From assembly GCA_018806985.1 (NCBI GenBank), contig JADANN010000380.1:2523139-2587138 (forward strand): a stretch of DNA of 64,000 bases. Direction: 5' to 3'. Below are positions 48,466 to 63,500 of this stretch, piece after piece (position 1 is the first letter of the stretch; every line of letters begins with the position of its first letter). Under the pieces are notes generated by a model, which saw nothing but the letters and a program-made list of their open reading frames with translations, was not told the DNA's origin and ran no database searches. Source of the stretch: Angiostrongylus vasorum. Its lineage: Eukaryota; Nematoda; Chromadorea; Rhabditida; Metastrongylidae. The position numbers and the translations under genes are program-made.

Positions 48466-49064
48466 TTGTGTTGAGAAGTTATGGTAGCGTTGTAGTTCTA
48501 CTCATTACGAATACACTTATGAAAATCCTAACTGATTTAACATTTTATCGTGGCAATAAGGTGAACTTCGAGCCTCATTTCGAAAGATCTGCTTGTGCTG
48601 CTGTGTAGGATCGAAATCTGTTGAACAAAGTCTTCTTAACAGCGGTTTGTTCAAAATTGCTTTCGAGAGGCAATGCATGGCGCAAGATTTCAGTTTGATA
48701 AGCTAACTATTGAGTAGAAAACATATGAAAAAAAGAAACTCTGCGAGAGAAGAAGCAGCCTGAAAGAGATGGAGTGAAACTAATGCTTCCTGTTCCCCTC
48801 CGTCCCCACATATGCATTCATTTCAATGCTTATGATGGCATATGTGTTAATGAATGCTCTTGAATGCAGTAGATTTTTTCGGGAAATAGTTCTGTAATTC
48901 CATTTACCTTGTACATCTTTTAGCAAGATTTTATACATTTTATGCATTTTCGCCCACATAGTTGAATCATAGTACAAATTCCATTTAACAATAACAATTT
49001 TTTAAAGGATGGAATTTCAAATGTGAAAGCATTGTTTTCGATTAATCGCTTAGTATTCATTTAT
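48466..49064. other. No gene seen
   Basis: AT-rich sequence between an RTE fragment and a family B SINE. Confidence 0.45.
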
Positions 49065-49370
49065 TTTACTCGTCATTGTGCGGATCCTAGCGCTTCTTGA
49101 ATTTGATTCGTTTCCTCCCATCCAACGTTCACAATGGTGGTCGACCATATTGCGTTGTTCGCGTTTCTCTTTGAGGATTTCGTCTTCTTTTATGCATATC
49201 GTAGAATCTTGGTCGAGTCGATTCGCCTTGTAGTTTTTCAAGATAGGGTGGTTAAGCCGTTCCTATGAGGAATGGAGGAGAGTGTTGGGGGATGGAGTCG
49301 AACTAGCTCCTTTGTTTCCCTGATCGACGGCATCATTGACCGCTACCCTCCCCTTCCCCGCTTCCCCCAA
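49065..49370 (-). repeat. Family B SINE lacking the central block
   Basis: Minus strand: GGTAGCGGTCAATGATGCCG, box B-like TAGTTCGACTCC, then AACGGCTTAACCACC and the B tail ending near GCTAGGATCCGCACA. Same short layout as the copy at 8430-8765. Confidence 0.68.
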
Positions 49371-49424
49371 AATTGTTATTTCGATTGTTTCGACAAATCT
49401 ACTCTTGCGAATTCAAACTCAGAC

Positions 49425-50365
49425 TAGTGCGGCGCAAACGGCTCGAAACATTACATAAGTATGTGGAAATGAACTGCTAACGAACAGATAGTGTAAAGTT
49501 GCTTTGGAAAACTTCATAGTATTGAATTCGACCGTTAAGATAAGGGACTCTCGCAGAAATGCTTCTGCTATTGATGATGATGAATTGAAGGCTTCTGTGT
49601 AAGCGAATACACGCGCGACTGTTCGAGAACTTGCAGAGCAACTCGCTGTTGTATACATCTTAATTGTTTGGGACATTTGAAGGACATTAAAAGGTCGAAG
49701 AAGCTGGATAGGTGGTGCAGGAGTTGAACGGTCACCAATGAAGTTGCCGCTCTGTGGTATCGTCAGCGCTTCTTCTGTGCAACAAGGACGACTTGTGTCT
49801 CGACCGTAGTGACATGCGATGAGATTTATCCTCTAATAATAACTAGCGACGATGGGCTCAGTGGATGCACCACAGTGAAGCTCCGCAGCATTTCCAAAAC
49901 CGAAATTCCACAAAAAAGAAGGTCATAGTTAGCGGTTTGGTAGCTTGGTACTGGTTTGATTTATCACGGCTGCCTGAATCGGGGTGGAACTATTATGCTG
50001 GAGAAGTGGGCCCAATAAGATGCACCAGGAGCTTCAACAGCTTCGCCTCCAGTTTGTCAACAGAAATGGAGCAATCCTTCACGATAACACGCGGCCACAC
50101 ATCGCACTACCAAGTCTGCAGAAGTTGATCATGCTGGAATTCGAAACTCTGTTTCGTCCACCGCACTCGCAAGACCACTCGCCTACCGGTTATCACTTCT
50201 TCAAGCATCTTAGTAACTTTCAATACGAGAAATGCTTCGGAAACAAGGCCAAAACGGGCTTCGGTGGCTTCACTTCCTTCAAAAGTCCAGATTTTTTTTT
50301 ACAGCTACAATAAACAAACTTCTTTATCGCTGGAAAGAAAATGCTTATATTCCAATGTTTTTTTA
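49425..50365 (+). mobile_element. Decayed mariner (Tc1/mariner, DD34D) element
   Basis: Frame-broken mariner transposase. Recognisable runs are ANTRATVRELAEQLAV (about 49600), VVTCDE (about 49806), HSEAPQHF (about 49865), ILHDNTRPH (about 50086), SPTGYHFFKHL (about 50185) and a C-terminal INKLLYRWK (about 50313). The first two catalytic Asp are present, but the third, at exactly the 34-residue spacing after the second, is Gly. Many stops and shifts. Terminal inverted repeats were not located. Mariners of this kind are known in hookworms. Confidence 0.85.
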
Positions 50366-51639
50366 TCTCTATTAATAAAATTTACTTTTGTGCTAAGCTA
50401 TACCACTTTAAAAATACGTATTAAGCTCGAACATTAATTTCCGAAAAGTTTGATTTCATAGGTGTTGGAAATACAGTTGGTCAAAGCTTACAGGAAACTA
50501 GTCGGATTCCGTATTGCCCATTTTTAAGCGAAGATGTGTTTATTCGTTTGGGGGGTTCACCTCATGCATGGTTCAGAGTTATGGCTACTTGTTGTCGCTT
50601 TTCTAGCTGGAGTGAGTTCATCTCTGAGGAAGCCGATAGTGGTATGCAATACGTCGGACTCCACCTATGCTGTAGATTTCATTTTCTTTCTCATTTCCCA
50701 GAAACCGGGGTTTTCATCTTTCGGAAAAGTTAGTGTACACTGCACACGTGCACCTTAGTTAACAGCTCAGGAAAACAGTTTGCATTTCGTGTTCGGTTTC
50801 TTATTCCCGATTCCTCACTTTTTTTTACAGTGATAACACTTATTCCTCTTCGATGCAAATGTTAATACTAAGGTAAATGGGTAGATGTGATGTTAGATAT
50901 TATGCGAATTGACTTTGTGGAATCGAACAAAGGGTTCTGTCTACGGATTATCGATGACGGTCTCGTCTTTTATTTGGCGGTCTTGCTGTTTACCAAACGT
51001 TATGGACAATCTGAATGTAATTTGATTCGGACCGGAATGCGTTACAATCGGAGTCCGAAGAAGCTGTTCTGCTGTTAATCGAGCATCTCCATGGGGTGTA
51101 ACGGACATGTTATTATGATTATGATTTAATTTCATTTATCTCACATAAAATGCAAGGTCTGATCGCTTTTTACAAGATTCTTCCGGCATAGTTAACCGAA
51201 AAAATTCGGTGAGGGAGATCAAGACTATTCTGTTGTTGGGGAAGTTTTATGTGAGCCGTGCTGTTCAGTTTAAAGACCTCTATCACAGATAATGGAAAGC
51301 CTATATTGAATGCAGGGTGTCTGCGATTACCTTTCTTTCTTTACCTCATTTATTTACGGCATTGTTTTATTCCCAGTTTAGCATCACGATAGAAGCATAG
51401 AACTCTTTAATTTAGAGGATGGTGAGGGATGAATCAACCGTATATGTCTCAGTTCGAAGCTTAGGCACACCATTCAAACACACTGAGGGCACTAACCCAT
51501 TATTTGGCTTACATAGAGAAAATAAGGCGCAAATTCGATTTCTGGCCGCTCAAAAATTTCTTTACCTGTCAAGCATTTCTTTACCTGTTAACGGAAATGA
51601 TGATAACACCGATGGAGTAAACACATGTCTGAGAGAAAT
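50366..51639. other. Upstream region of polg-1; first exon expected here or further upstream
   Basis: No clear targeting-peptide exon could be chosen. An open frame at about 50461-50733, preceded by a good acceptor (TTTCATAG), is the most exon-like stretch, but it is not recognisable. Confidence 0.35.
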
Positions 51640-51780
51640 CGAAAACAAGGGCCTCGGTTGTTGTGGTGGACAGCACGTGAGCTCCCGATGAGAGTAATCA
51701 TGGGTTCGGTGCCCAACTGATGTTCTGAGTTTTGCTCACATCTCAGCATTGTGATTGTATTGCAGGTCATATATCTTGCC
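51640..51780 (+). repeat. Family D short tRNA-like SINE, upstream of polg-1 exons
   Basis: GGGCCTCGGTTGTTGTGGTG head, GGGTTCGGTGCCC box B-like, CACATCTCAGCATTGTGATT tail. Confidence 0.58.
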
Positions 51781-51917
51781 ATGAAAAAGCAATATGCACT
51801 AAGTAGGAGTTAAAATATTATCTGGCTAACATTTGAAAATGACCTTTAATATAACTACCTTCTTATGTGAGCCATTATATGAGTAGCAATTTAATGAAGC
51901 TGTCTTTCATATTACAG

Positions 51918-54900
51918 TTCGAAGCACAACGTATATCAACAGTAAATGAAAAACTCCATCGTCATCTTTTTCAAAGCGATGTCCCTTCCACGTCATCTGC
52001 TGAACCGTTGCATATTGAGCTGCCAAAGCTTAAATCACCATCTCTGCAGAATCATTTCAGGTTACTTCACGTTTAGATTGATAGTTCCAATTTTTTTTAT
52101 CTCTAAATTTATCTCTGAGTGGATTTACGGCGTGATTTGCTGGTGAAATCCAAATTTCAGTTGATCTTGATTCCCTCATATTTCCTTATAAGTATGCCGC
52201 TACTTTTCTTCTGTAGAAAGCAAACAAGTTTTTCTTAGATATTTAGCGAACATTTGTGTTTGCCCAGCCGCTGAAAATTTGTTAGTGAACCACCGCTACT
52301 TTAGCGTTTTTGTGAGGACGTAGACAAAGTAAGATGGAAATAATCGATAATCCTCAGGCTTCATCTTGCAGAATAATCTCAGAGGAATTGGTACATAAGT
52401 ACAAAGACTTTTTGGATTTGGCAGCTTCGTTTCCATTCTCGTTTCCTAAACCGCTTCAGTGGAAATGTGAGATTGGTTGGACAAGATATACTCACAGTGG
52501 AGATATCGAGCAGGTGAGCTTTGTAGAGAATTCTGTGATACGAATAATAATTGGCATTGTTTTTTCCTGAAGAAATTTGAAACTTACTTTGCAATAAAAC
52601 ATTTCCGGCTACTTACACATTTAAGACATACGCGACTACCGTTAATTTCGCGGAGGCTGAAAGGACGGTGAAATCCTCCACGGTTTTTACACGGCAGTAA
52701 TGGATTTTTTGGAAATAAACGGTAAATTCTCGATGGCTGGAGGGCTTATGTGGTTGAGCACATCACAGAGTTATTGAAGAAGCCTTGCATTGTCCATCTA
52801 GATTTTTCAAACCGACCGTCGTTTAACCTCGGTAATACTTCGTTCTTGAATGGCCCGTCCTCACTGGTTGTGCGGGCCCCAGCATAATCTCCATTTTTCG
52901 GAGATTTGCTGGTTTAGCCATTATGGTTCCCTGGAGTCCCGAGGTCAGCCTGGCCAAAGTCTACCCCACGATTTCACCACTACAGGCAGTCGCAGCCCTT
53001 GTGGATCAGAGGGAGATTTACCACCATGCGACTTTGATACCAGAACGGTGGTGGATCCTAGTATTGGTTTACTCTTAGCTGGGCTTGCCGATGGAAAGAC
53101 AGGACTCATTCTCAGCTTCCGAGACCCTGCCAGGGGATGAATCCTCCGCTGTACATCGCAGTGCGACACCCAGGAACACGTCCCAGCCACGGTGAGGCGG
53201 TAAACCTTTGGGAGAGGTAAACCTCGGTAGCAATAATCAGTAACTTTTTGCATTGTTTAACTGGCACGAGGTTGATAAAGATGTTTATTGGGCTAACCAT
53301 TCAACGTCTTCGCTTTCATCAGAGCTGATGATGTGAGTCGATGGTCCACAGTCGTTCATCTTCTCGATGTGTCTTCGTCATCGTACCAAGAAGGATCTCC
53401 TTCTGGAGAACACCGCTCGAATGAAGGCAGCTTACCCGGCAGTGCTCTTTGTTGATACGACTATCCGTTGAAAATAATTTGTTTTTTAGCGAAGGAAATC
53501 GTGCACCATTCGGTGTTATGTTAGCTAGTATATAGCGTGTAGCAAGACCGTATTTTTCAAACCGACTATCGATGGATAGTCATTATCAACAACAACAGTC
53601 CTGTACAAAAGAGCACGGCAGGGTGATGTTGTCTCATTCGAGCGGTGTTGCACTGAAGAAGATGCGGCTCGATATGACGACGAAGACACCACACTGAGAC
53701 TGTGGACCATCGGCTCTGGTGAAAATGAAGACGTCGAAACGTTAGCCGAGTGAAATTAGTTTAACAATCCAAGAAGGTATTCATCGAGAGTCATAATGTT
53801 TTTTCTTCTTTTTTTTCACTATAGTTCACTTCTCATGCACATTGTCGTCAGAATTTGGAAGGATTTTTGCCATTTATGTTGAATGTATTGCTGTATTTCC
53901 GTCCATCTTATATGATAGCTACGACACATCATAGAAATTGAAAGTGAAAATGCAGCGAATTACTAGTAAGAAATTGAACTTTGGGTGTCATATTATACAT
54001 AAGGGCCGATGTCCGTTTTCTAATAACTCCTGATAATTTTCGATAACTATTGGACTAACGAATTTCGGGAGACTTATGCAATATACAGAACTTATAGAAG
54101 GGCCTTTACCATTTCAGGACAAAATGGTGACTTTTCCAAGCCACAGTTTCCACTCAAGGTTTTCTTAAATTCACGCCTTCAACAACAGTTTCGTCTCCAC
54201 AATGAGTTTTTTTGAAATTCGGCCCTCCAAGATTGATTGTTTTTTCGTGGTAAAATAGAAAGTAGCCTGTATATTGTTAGTTGGGCGAGCGTAACGCAGT
54301 GGTTAGGCGTGCCCTGCAGTATACATCCGGTCATCGGTTCGATTCTACTCCCCTGTCTCACCAAGCCTTCCATCCCACCGTGATCGGAAAAATTGGTACC
54401 AGACTTGTTTGGGAGGATAGCAACAGCAACACTACCTCGATACATCGGTAGATCACCGGGAGTCACTGTGTAGGCCAGATGTGCATTCATTCACCTCAAT
54501 GGTTCTTGATGAAGTCGAATTTATGGCGCATCCCTCAGGGGATTGACCAATTCTAAAAGCTTTCATAGAAGATCATACCGTTGTTGTACATATTGTATGA
54601 CGTTTACTGAAACATCTCAAGGAGTAGTGTTTCCTGCAATGGCTACACTTAATGCTAAAGTTTTTAGCATGTTGAGAAGGGTATTTCCGATTATGCTTCT
54701 TTGTAATTACCTAGTGAAAACTCACATATCTCCATTTTTTCCAACCCTTGGTGCCGCTTTCTTCAACGAAAGCAGATGATGGCAGTATCCAAGCGCCACC
54801 ACATCCAATATGACGGAACTAGACATCTATCTTGAAATCTATCTACTTACTCTGTCTACAGATCTTTTAAGAGTTCATCAAGCTTGGATGACTAAGCAGA

Positions 54901-57406
54901 AGAGGAGAGGAGGGGTCATACGTGGAGCCGCCATTGATCGCTTGTGTCCATGGATATCTCTTCCATATTGTACTTCCTCAGAACCAACGGTTTCTATGAG
55001 TTGAGGAAACTGTCCCGTCCTGTGATGATTATAGTAATATCCATGTTTTTCTTGCATTGGAACAGTATTGAACTGCTCCGATTCTGTAATCTATTGTCAT
55101 TTCTTCAGCTTCTGGTTGATGACTTGATTCGAATGTACCTTCCTGTTTTTCCAGCGGTCATTAACGCAGTGGGTTGTTCTCAGCAGTAAGTTCGCGTCTA
55201 TCAGGATTGTCGCATACCAAGTATCGGTGTAGAGATGTCTTACGTCATCTGATGAATCGAGCATGAGTTTCAACACCACATAATAGCCCACATCTCCAGT
55301 TATGCAGGGATCGTTGCCAGTAGCAAAAATATGTAGGTGTAGCCATCCCTCGTATTCACTTCGAACAAATTGGATCGTTAGTTGTGCCTCTTATGTGTGA
55401 TATACTGGCGAATGACGAGTCCACTTTTAAACAGCACGATGGGATTCTCAATACATAGAGCTGAATTTATCCTATACTAAAGTTGACATATGAGTATGTT
55501 GCATAGGGATCGTTTTCATTTTTATTTCGTTTTTTTTCCAGTAGCGGTAATGAGGTATTGGTTTCTTGTCGCGCATATTGCAGAAGTCAAAATTATGATT
55601 AGTACCAAACACTGGATAAAGTTAACCCACGTATTATTATCTGATCCGCTAACAATTTTATATAGGTTGGGGGTATTATGACGTTAAGGTAGAGCAATAA
55701 GGTCACTCTGTAGTTAAACTATCCAAGGTAAAAAGGGCGTTTAACCTTTTAGTTCACAAGTCCATATGAAAGTAAGTCAATAGTAGGAACTAGCGACGTC
55801 CTGGAAAGATCCTAGTCGCTAAATGGAGAATCGCTGTGGGATCTACAAAAAGTAGATAGATAGCTGTGATGATAAGTCGGGCACGTCCGACACAGGTTTC
55901 TGGGGTCGTCTAAGATCCTCAATTACTCAGTAGTATGTGGTATCAGTAGTGTAGAAGTTGTACTGGAGGTGACACAGTTCTTCGTAAAGATGGCTGACTA
56001 AGTACCAAACAAGTAACATTTTACGATGTAGTTTTAGGTGGAGTATCCAAAAGAAGATGTGTTCTTTTTTGATGTTGAAACGTGTGTACAAGATGGGCAA
56101 CTGCCAACTCTTGCTGTTGCGTTGTCTGCTGAGGCATGGTAGGCCGTACGATTAAATCATTTTCTCAAGAAGTGCATTTTTGTCTTCATCATTTTTTTCG
56201 ACATCGCTTTGAATTCCAAACGGTCGAAACTATTGCTTTCTACAAAGAGTCACTGACTGCAATTACCAGTCCAAATTTTGGAACTGTTTAGTCTTGAATT
56301 TCTGGGAATTAGCATGGATATTTTACACTGTCCAACTTATAGACTCCAAATGATTACGTATAAAATTATAAGCAAAAGTTTATTCTGGAAGTAGTCGGTG
56401 TGAAGAAAGGACCAGAAATATTGCTGTCTACTATTTATTATTAATCAGGTATTGCTGGTGCAGTGATCGTCTGGTAAACCACACGCATGTTCCATTAGTA
56501 ACCCGACTTGAGCATATGATTCCTCTTGGAGGTGTTTTTCTTTTGTTCATTTCATTAATATCGCGGAACATGGTTAGTACGTTATGCTGAAAAACGAAAT
56601 TTAGGTATGGAGAAACCTCGTCTTGTAATTGGTCATAATGTTGGCTATGATCGAGCTCGAGCCAGAGAATCGTACGAGAGAAGGGTATTTTACTTTTTGA
56701 CCTTTATGGACCAATAATGAAAGAGTTATTGTTTTGTGGCCGTTTGAACTGATGTAAATGCACTTATGGGGGATTATTGCTAGCGAAAACGGTAATAGGA
56801 CCTCATCTGCCAAAAAAGACTTTTAGGGTTGAGGATAACACTAAGATATTCTGACAGGGAGCACCAGTATGCACTGGGTTCGATGCGCATCGCGGCGTGA
56901 TATTAAATGTCTCACGTTGCTGCAACAGAAAATTAAGCGTTGTTGCAAAACATTAAAGAGCAGGTGATTAATTTCCCTAATGTGAGTACTGTTATGTTTT
57001 TTTTTGCTCTAGAAATCGGCTGTTCGATTTATGGACACTATGTCTATGGCTATTCCGATGTTCGGCATGGCGGATCATCAAGTAGTTACATATGAATCTG
57101 ATGATTCGGATTTCACGTTGAGGGTATGTCTATTTTTGGCTTTACCATTTCACAGAGACTGTTTTCACATAGCTTTCAATGTAACGCTGTGAAGACGCTT
57201 TTTTAGACGGATATTGAAAGCTTTCAAAGAGTTCGAATGAATAGGATTGGATGACGCAGTTTATCAGCCCATACGTTTATTTGATCAGTTAGGCTAAACA
57301 TGGCCTATTTGAGATTAATGGTGATACTACATATGTGTCGTGCAGTTCACGGTAGCAAAGTGCCTTTTCTAAGTAAAAGTTTCCTCACACCAGTGAATAA
57401 AGTTCA

Positions 57407-57444
<38 letters not shown>

Positions 57445-57460
57445 TATATATGTAATATAA

Positions 57461-57504
<44 letters not shown>

Positions 57505-60500
57505 AGTGAGAGAGAGAAAGAGAAAACAAAGCGAGTGTAATTTTAATCAATGCGGAGAAAAGTTGCTCTGCACGGCAACTGTATTGCTTGAGAACCTTCA
57601 GATTCTCTCGATAGAGAGCTGAATAGACGATTTTTTTATGCGCAGAGTAATGGTCAGCCTTTCTTTCTCTTAGGCATTATTTCAAAACTTGTCTCTCAAA
57701 TGGAACGAAGCTCGTTGAAGAATTCTAGTATTTTGTTGGAATTAGGGGTTGTGCAGAAAAAACAGCACCTTAGTATGAGTTAAGGATTTCTTTGACGTAA
57801 GGAAGGGAACTGAGTCTTAGGATTAGGTTACGCTTTCATTAGCATGTAACGTTTCGAAAAATGCCGACGTTCTGATAGATTTCTGTTACAGTTCATTGAT
57901 TTCTTGGTTCTTCGCATTTTTTCGTATATTCTAACTCTATCAATCCTTGTCCTTTCTTGAACAGCCTCCCTTTCGTACTCATTCTAAATTCTCCAATTTC
58001 TTTCTAGTCGATTCCTAACACCAATACCTCAGTTCAATGTATACGTAGCAGTTGTAGGAAAAGCTATCTGAACGATGGCGTGATACATGGTATGATCGCG
58101 TTTGTCGAAATTCTCTGCTAGCAGTACATCAACATCTGTACCGTGATCAAAACTGGTTAAGCAAGGAGTCCAAGAAATTTCAGGATTTCTTCGTCAGAGA
58201 AGATATTCAGATGATAAAACAGAACTTTCAGGTAAACAATGCTTAACGCCTTTTTTAAACTTAAAGAACACGAGTACAGATAACTAGTAACATAGAAACA
58301 AGAAGAACATGACCACTTTGTTTGTGGAGAGAGAAAAGCAAGATGGAAAAGTTGAATTTTTTGAGCTCAACTAGTTTAAGCTCACACTATCAGAAGGGCT
58401 AAATCCATTTCTCTACATCAAGGCATGTTTATCCGAGAGTACATTATTTTTTATAAAATAATTAAACATTACTACACGTCAATATGTAGATCTTGGGATT
58501 TTTATTTCAATAAAAAATGTACACTGTTAGTCCACCTTTGTTGCTTCAGAGTTTAAAAGCGGTGTTATTTTTGCGCTTACAAAAAACTAACAGAAGCGCA
58601 ATCAGGCAGTAATAATCCATGTGGGTAACCTAACATAGTGACTGTAAAGGAAGGGAAGAAATAACACCAAAGGTTACGTACTTACTTGGACGGTCCGTGC
58701 TCGAGGGTGTGAGTCTCACACCCCGTGATCTGTAAAACAACTGCAGCTGCGAGTACAGCTGATTGACTTTAGTTACGAACACGTTCGCTGAGCGTATGGG
58801 TGGTTGTCTTGGGGACGCTTGCCTTCTCTTGAGAACCGCTCTACAGTTCTTTTCTTTTACACCAGAAGTTTAGTTTCAAGAAACATTATTCGAATTTCAT
58901 TTGGGTCGTTGCATTGGGTCGTCTTTGGTCCCACGTTACTTAAGGTGCTTAGTTGAAGACCATCTTTCAGCGAATTCCGCTAAAGTTGCATTTTAAGTGA
59001 GAAAGAATACTTATGTCACGATTCTTAGCGGTTAGTGGTAAGAAATAGAAGTGTTTAGGTAATGGGCTTCTTATTTCCTCATCCCAGTTTTTCTCGTGCA
59101 GGTATTAAACACCAAAAATCTGCGAAAATAAGCTTAGGAGGAGACGGAATGAATTGGTTAACATGTGAAAATAGAACAAATCGGTGGTCGAGGATAAAGG
59201 ATAGATTGTTTGACATTGATCAATGCCTAAGAGATGCTCGATGCATTCTACTTCATCAAGCGAAATAGAGCAAACTGGAAGGTGGTTGCATGCGTGTCTG
59301 GCCTCGACAATGACTTGCGGTGGCTTGCTGGTGCATCAAATCACTGCTGTTATCTTGCTAGACAAGTCTTTTTTCCAATTGTCCGACATAGGATATTCGT
59401 GAATTAAATAACAGAGAAGTATGTTCAGGTCTTGGTAAATTACTGTGCTGATGACAACATAGCATGCGCACAAATTTTCAAGAAATTATGGCCAGAATTT
59501 CAGCAGAGGTATTGTTTTTATTGTAATCTATTTGGCTTTGTGTGTGTGTGTGTGTGTTTTTACTTCGCTGCAGTTCTTATCCTTCGCTACCGATGGTGTT
59601 TGAACATGGATCAGATTGAAATTCGTTAGGGCCATTGTGTCATATAAGAGGAAGAAATGAAAATAAGATGGATTTTGCTCTCTTCAGTTTTCAAACACGC
59701 CCGTAGATGGTACTGTATGTACTGCTCATTGTTGTTTTTGATGTGAATGTTTTCTTTAGTAGAAATGCAACTATGTTCTTCCTGTCTACTCTTTCTACGT
59801 GGGTTTATTCAGCCACTTCGGTGGTCATCTTTGAATATAGAATCATTGTTTGTTACTCCATAGTTAGTTATACGTCCCAACGGATTACCGCCTTATCGTG
59901 GCTGCGAACTGTTGAGTGCCAAGCAACGATGTACAGCGAGAGATTCATCCCCCACCATGGTCTCCCAAGCTAAGAAGAAGTCCGGCATTTCCATCAGGAA
60001 GCCCAGATAAGAGATGAAAGCCAATACCAGGATCCACCGCCGTCCTAGTATCAAACTAGGAGCATGGTGGGAAATTCCCTTCTGATCCACAACGACGGCG
60101 ACTGCCCGTGGTGGTGACGACCTGGGGCAGACTTTGGCCAGGCTGACCTTGAGATTCCAAAGAACCACAGTGGCTTAGCTATCAAAACTTTGAAAAAATG
60201 GAAATTATGCTGGGGTCCGCTAAACCAGTGAAGACCGACCATCCAAGCAAGAGTGTCCTAGTATAGTTAGTTATAGTCCTGATCTTTAGGGTCTTCGTTG
60301 GTGATTCATTCCATACTGACCCTTTTTACTTTGGTATATTTCCTTGATGCTCTTTGTTTTAGATTTCCTCACCCTGCAAGCCTATTTGGAATGCTTAATG
60401 TTGGAAATGTTTACATACCTATCAACGAAAATTGGGACCTTTTTTTGAAGAACAATGATCGAACAAGTGAGGAAACAAAAGAGGCTGGAGCTAGGGTCCT

Positions 60501-63500
60501 GATTGAAGCAGCCAGAAAAGTGTTGGATGATTTGAAACCAGATGAAAACGATGGAGTAAAAGTGGACGCATGGTTTTTTGATGTAGATTGGTCGTTTAAA
60601 AACGGGAGCGAGTATCCAGAGTGAGTTGGAGTCGTTGACCATCTGCTCATCTTTTTGAAGAAACCGAGTGGTCTGCGAAGCAGTTTGTTTGTCTTTTTTT
60701 TGGTTGAACTCAAATAGAGGTACCATCAGCAATCATCCATCAACAGGAATGATCTCGGGAACCCAAAATCTATTGAAGCCAGTTAAGCTGAGGCTGTAGT
60801 CGAAATCACAATCACACCCGTTGACGGGTGATTGCTAATGACATTGTTACGTAGGAATCTGGCTGAGAGAAAGGCAACGGGAGGATCTCGGTGCCGTACC
60901 TAACACGTGAGCCCCCGGAATGGGTAACAGCGGTTCGATCTGACCTAGGATCTATGTTTTGCAAAGGTCTCAGCGTCATAGTGGTTGTATTTTCACATCA
61001 TACCCTAGCATAAGAAATAATAAGAGGCAGTAAATAAAGACAACATTGTCATTTCGATTGAAGGATTTAAGCTGATGAAAATAGTGCTATCATTGTAGAA
61101 AGGAAAGTTTGTGTCTTGCACACAGATCACGCACATTTGCAGATGGTATTTCAAGTTGTTCTCGAAACGAGGAAATGCCCTCTACGATATTGGATCTCTA
61201 ACCAGTGAACATGTGATCATGCGAAGTACTTTTGTACCACTCATATTTGGTAAGTATTTGTGGCTTCATAGCCCATCTGGACTGAAAAGCACGGTAATAC
61301 TTTACGTTTTGTAGCGAAAGGAGGGGAGTAAGCTGTGAAATACAGAGCATTCTCCCTTGTGATTTATAGGATCCAAGAAAAGATTAATTGAGAAGCAACA
61401 AATTAAGCCTCCAAAAAAATCCGATGTTATTTTTTTCACTTGTCGGTATTATATGACATCAGATCACATGTATCAAATTTTGTGGATCCCACCACTTCCA
61501 CTCTATTTGTTTTCTCTCTATTCGCGAATGTTTTCGGATTTCCTTTGCGTGTGACTTCGGCTACTGCTTGATGGTTTTTCGCCTTGGTCACGAATGTCTT
61601 TGGATATCGGTGAAGTCCGTGGAATCCTGAGATAGTCTTGTTGGGACGTTCCTACGCAGATTAGAGAGAACGAACTTGTGACGTACAAGTCTGGCACAAG
61701 CTTTGCCCGATCCTGGAGTGAGAGAGGACTGGTTGGTGCGCTGCGAAGTCGAACGGGCACATGGATAAGAGGGGTCCCTCCGTGTAATGAACGGGAGCAC
61801 TACCACTGCATTACGTGCTCCCAACTAATATTATGTTTAGCTCATATTATCACCTATATCACCTGATGACCGGTTAATCGTCAAGTCATTCGAGTGGACG
61901 GCAGTAAATCTTCCACTTTTCACTTGCGAGCAAGAGCGGCTCAATGGGTTTTGCTCGCTCTGTGACTTGTTGAGTATTATGTCTTTCTTCTTGGGTTTTC
62001 ACAGAAAAGCTCTGACTATCGGCTCGGTGATCTTTCTGCTGTGCGATTAACATCCCGAGAAACTAACGGATCTAATCCATTGGTTGTACGCATTAACAAT
62101 TTAGCATATAGAACGGCGACTTTGGCTTTTTCATCGTTGACATACGTCGGAGCTTTGGATCATCTCGCAAACTTTCGCTATACGGAGGAATACTCTTAGC
62201 ATCGACCTTTCCATTGTGCGTTCTCTAACGTTGAGAGGTCCTTCATCCTATTCATATGACGACCAGGTTTCTGACGCATACGTTTAAGGCAGGAAGTACT
62301 GTTGAGTTGAAAAAGGTGGGCATGGAGTCGGGTGCTCGTATTATAGGGGAACATGCTTGGGTTGTCTTATGTAAGATATGCACATGCTTGCTAATACTAC
62401 TAAGGTGCATGACATCCTACAATATGAAACCTTAAACTGATATGAAGTTGTGAAAATTTCTTCTTAGGGATGATTTATGGTCCTTATCCTCTACATCGAT
62501 CAGCAAATCACGGCTGGGGTTACTTGGTACCAGAGAAGGAGAACGGTGAGCCTTTTCACCTTTTCTTCTTTTAAAATAATCTAAAGTACTATGGAAAATC
62601 ATTCCGAACGAATATACGACTTTGGCTAGATCTAGAAAAAAAGCCACTATTCCTGGTGTTTGTCAAAGATATGTTGGCGTAGTACGAAAACCAACTCAGC
62701 TCCGATAGCATGAGAGGCCAAAATTATGCTTTTTTCATTCTTTTTTTGTTGTGAACTTTATAAAATTTTTTATCAGTGCATCTCGAAATTAATAAATTTG
62801 TTTGTAGCCGTGGAATCTCCGTGCATTGAGGCACATTCAAAAAATATCACAGTGAGTATTGCTTTCATCTTTTGTGTATGACTCTATTTCCTCGTTTTTT
62901 TAGGAACTTTTTTTCTAGAAATTATGAACACATCTGCAAGGTAATATCGAAAAACATGAATGAATTTGGTGATATCCAGCATTCTGGAAAAGCTTACCGT
63001 TTTGATGAGTTCCTTTTCTATCGACTTCACATCAGGTACGTTTCCAGAGTTTCGTCCGCGTTTCAGTTCAAATTATTTTTACCCATACAGTAGTAGTGAC
63101 TGCGATGTGCGAATTGATTTTAACAGCATCAGAAATCATTTCAGAGTGATGCTTTGAAATATCTATAGAGCAGTAATCATTTTCGCATGTGACATAAACA
63201 TGAGGCGTCGTTCTTAAAATTGAACACTTATACAAAAGCGTATGCTTCTATTTCTTCCTGAGCAATGGATTCTCAGAATCGTCGTGTTGTAGATACAATC
63301 ACTTTAAAACTGGCTTGAAAAGCTATGAAGATGGAACTCGAATGATTGATCGTCTTTAAAAGGGTTTTCAGCAAGGAGCCCAAAATGTCGGAGATCCGTT
63401 AGGAAAGCATTTTTTGCGATATATTGAGTCGAAGGTGTTACGTCCAACAAGACACGTGGATGAGTTTTTTATTCTACTTGATGCTGTGAAAACCACCAAG

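Noticed and set aside
61371..61425. Extra polg-1 exon reading GSKKRLIEKQQIKPPKK
   Set aside because: The exons on either side (61249 and 62468) join in phase and in the family order without it.
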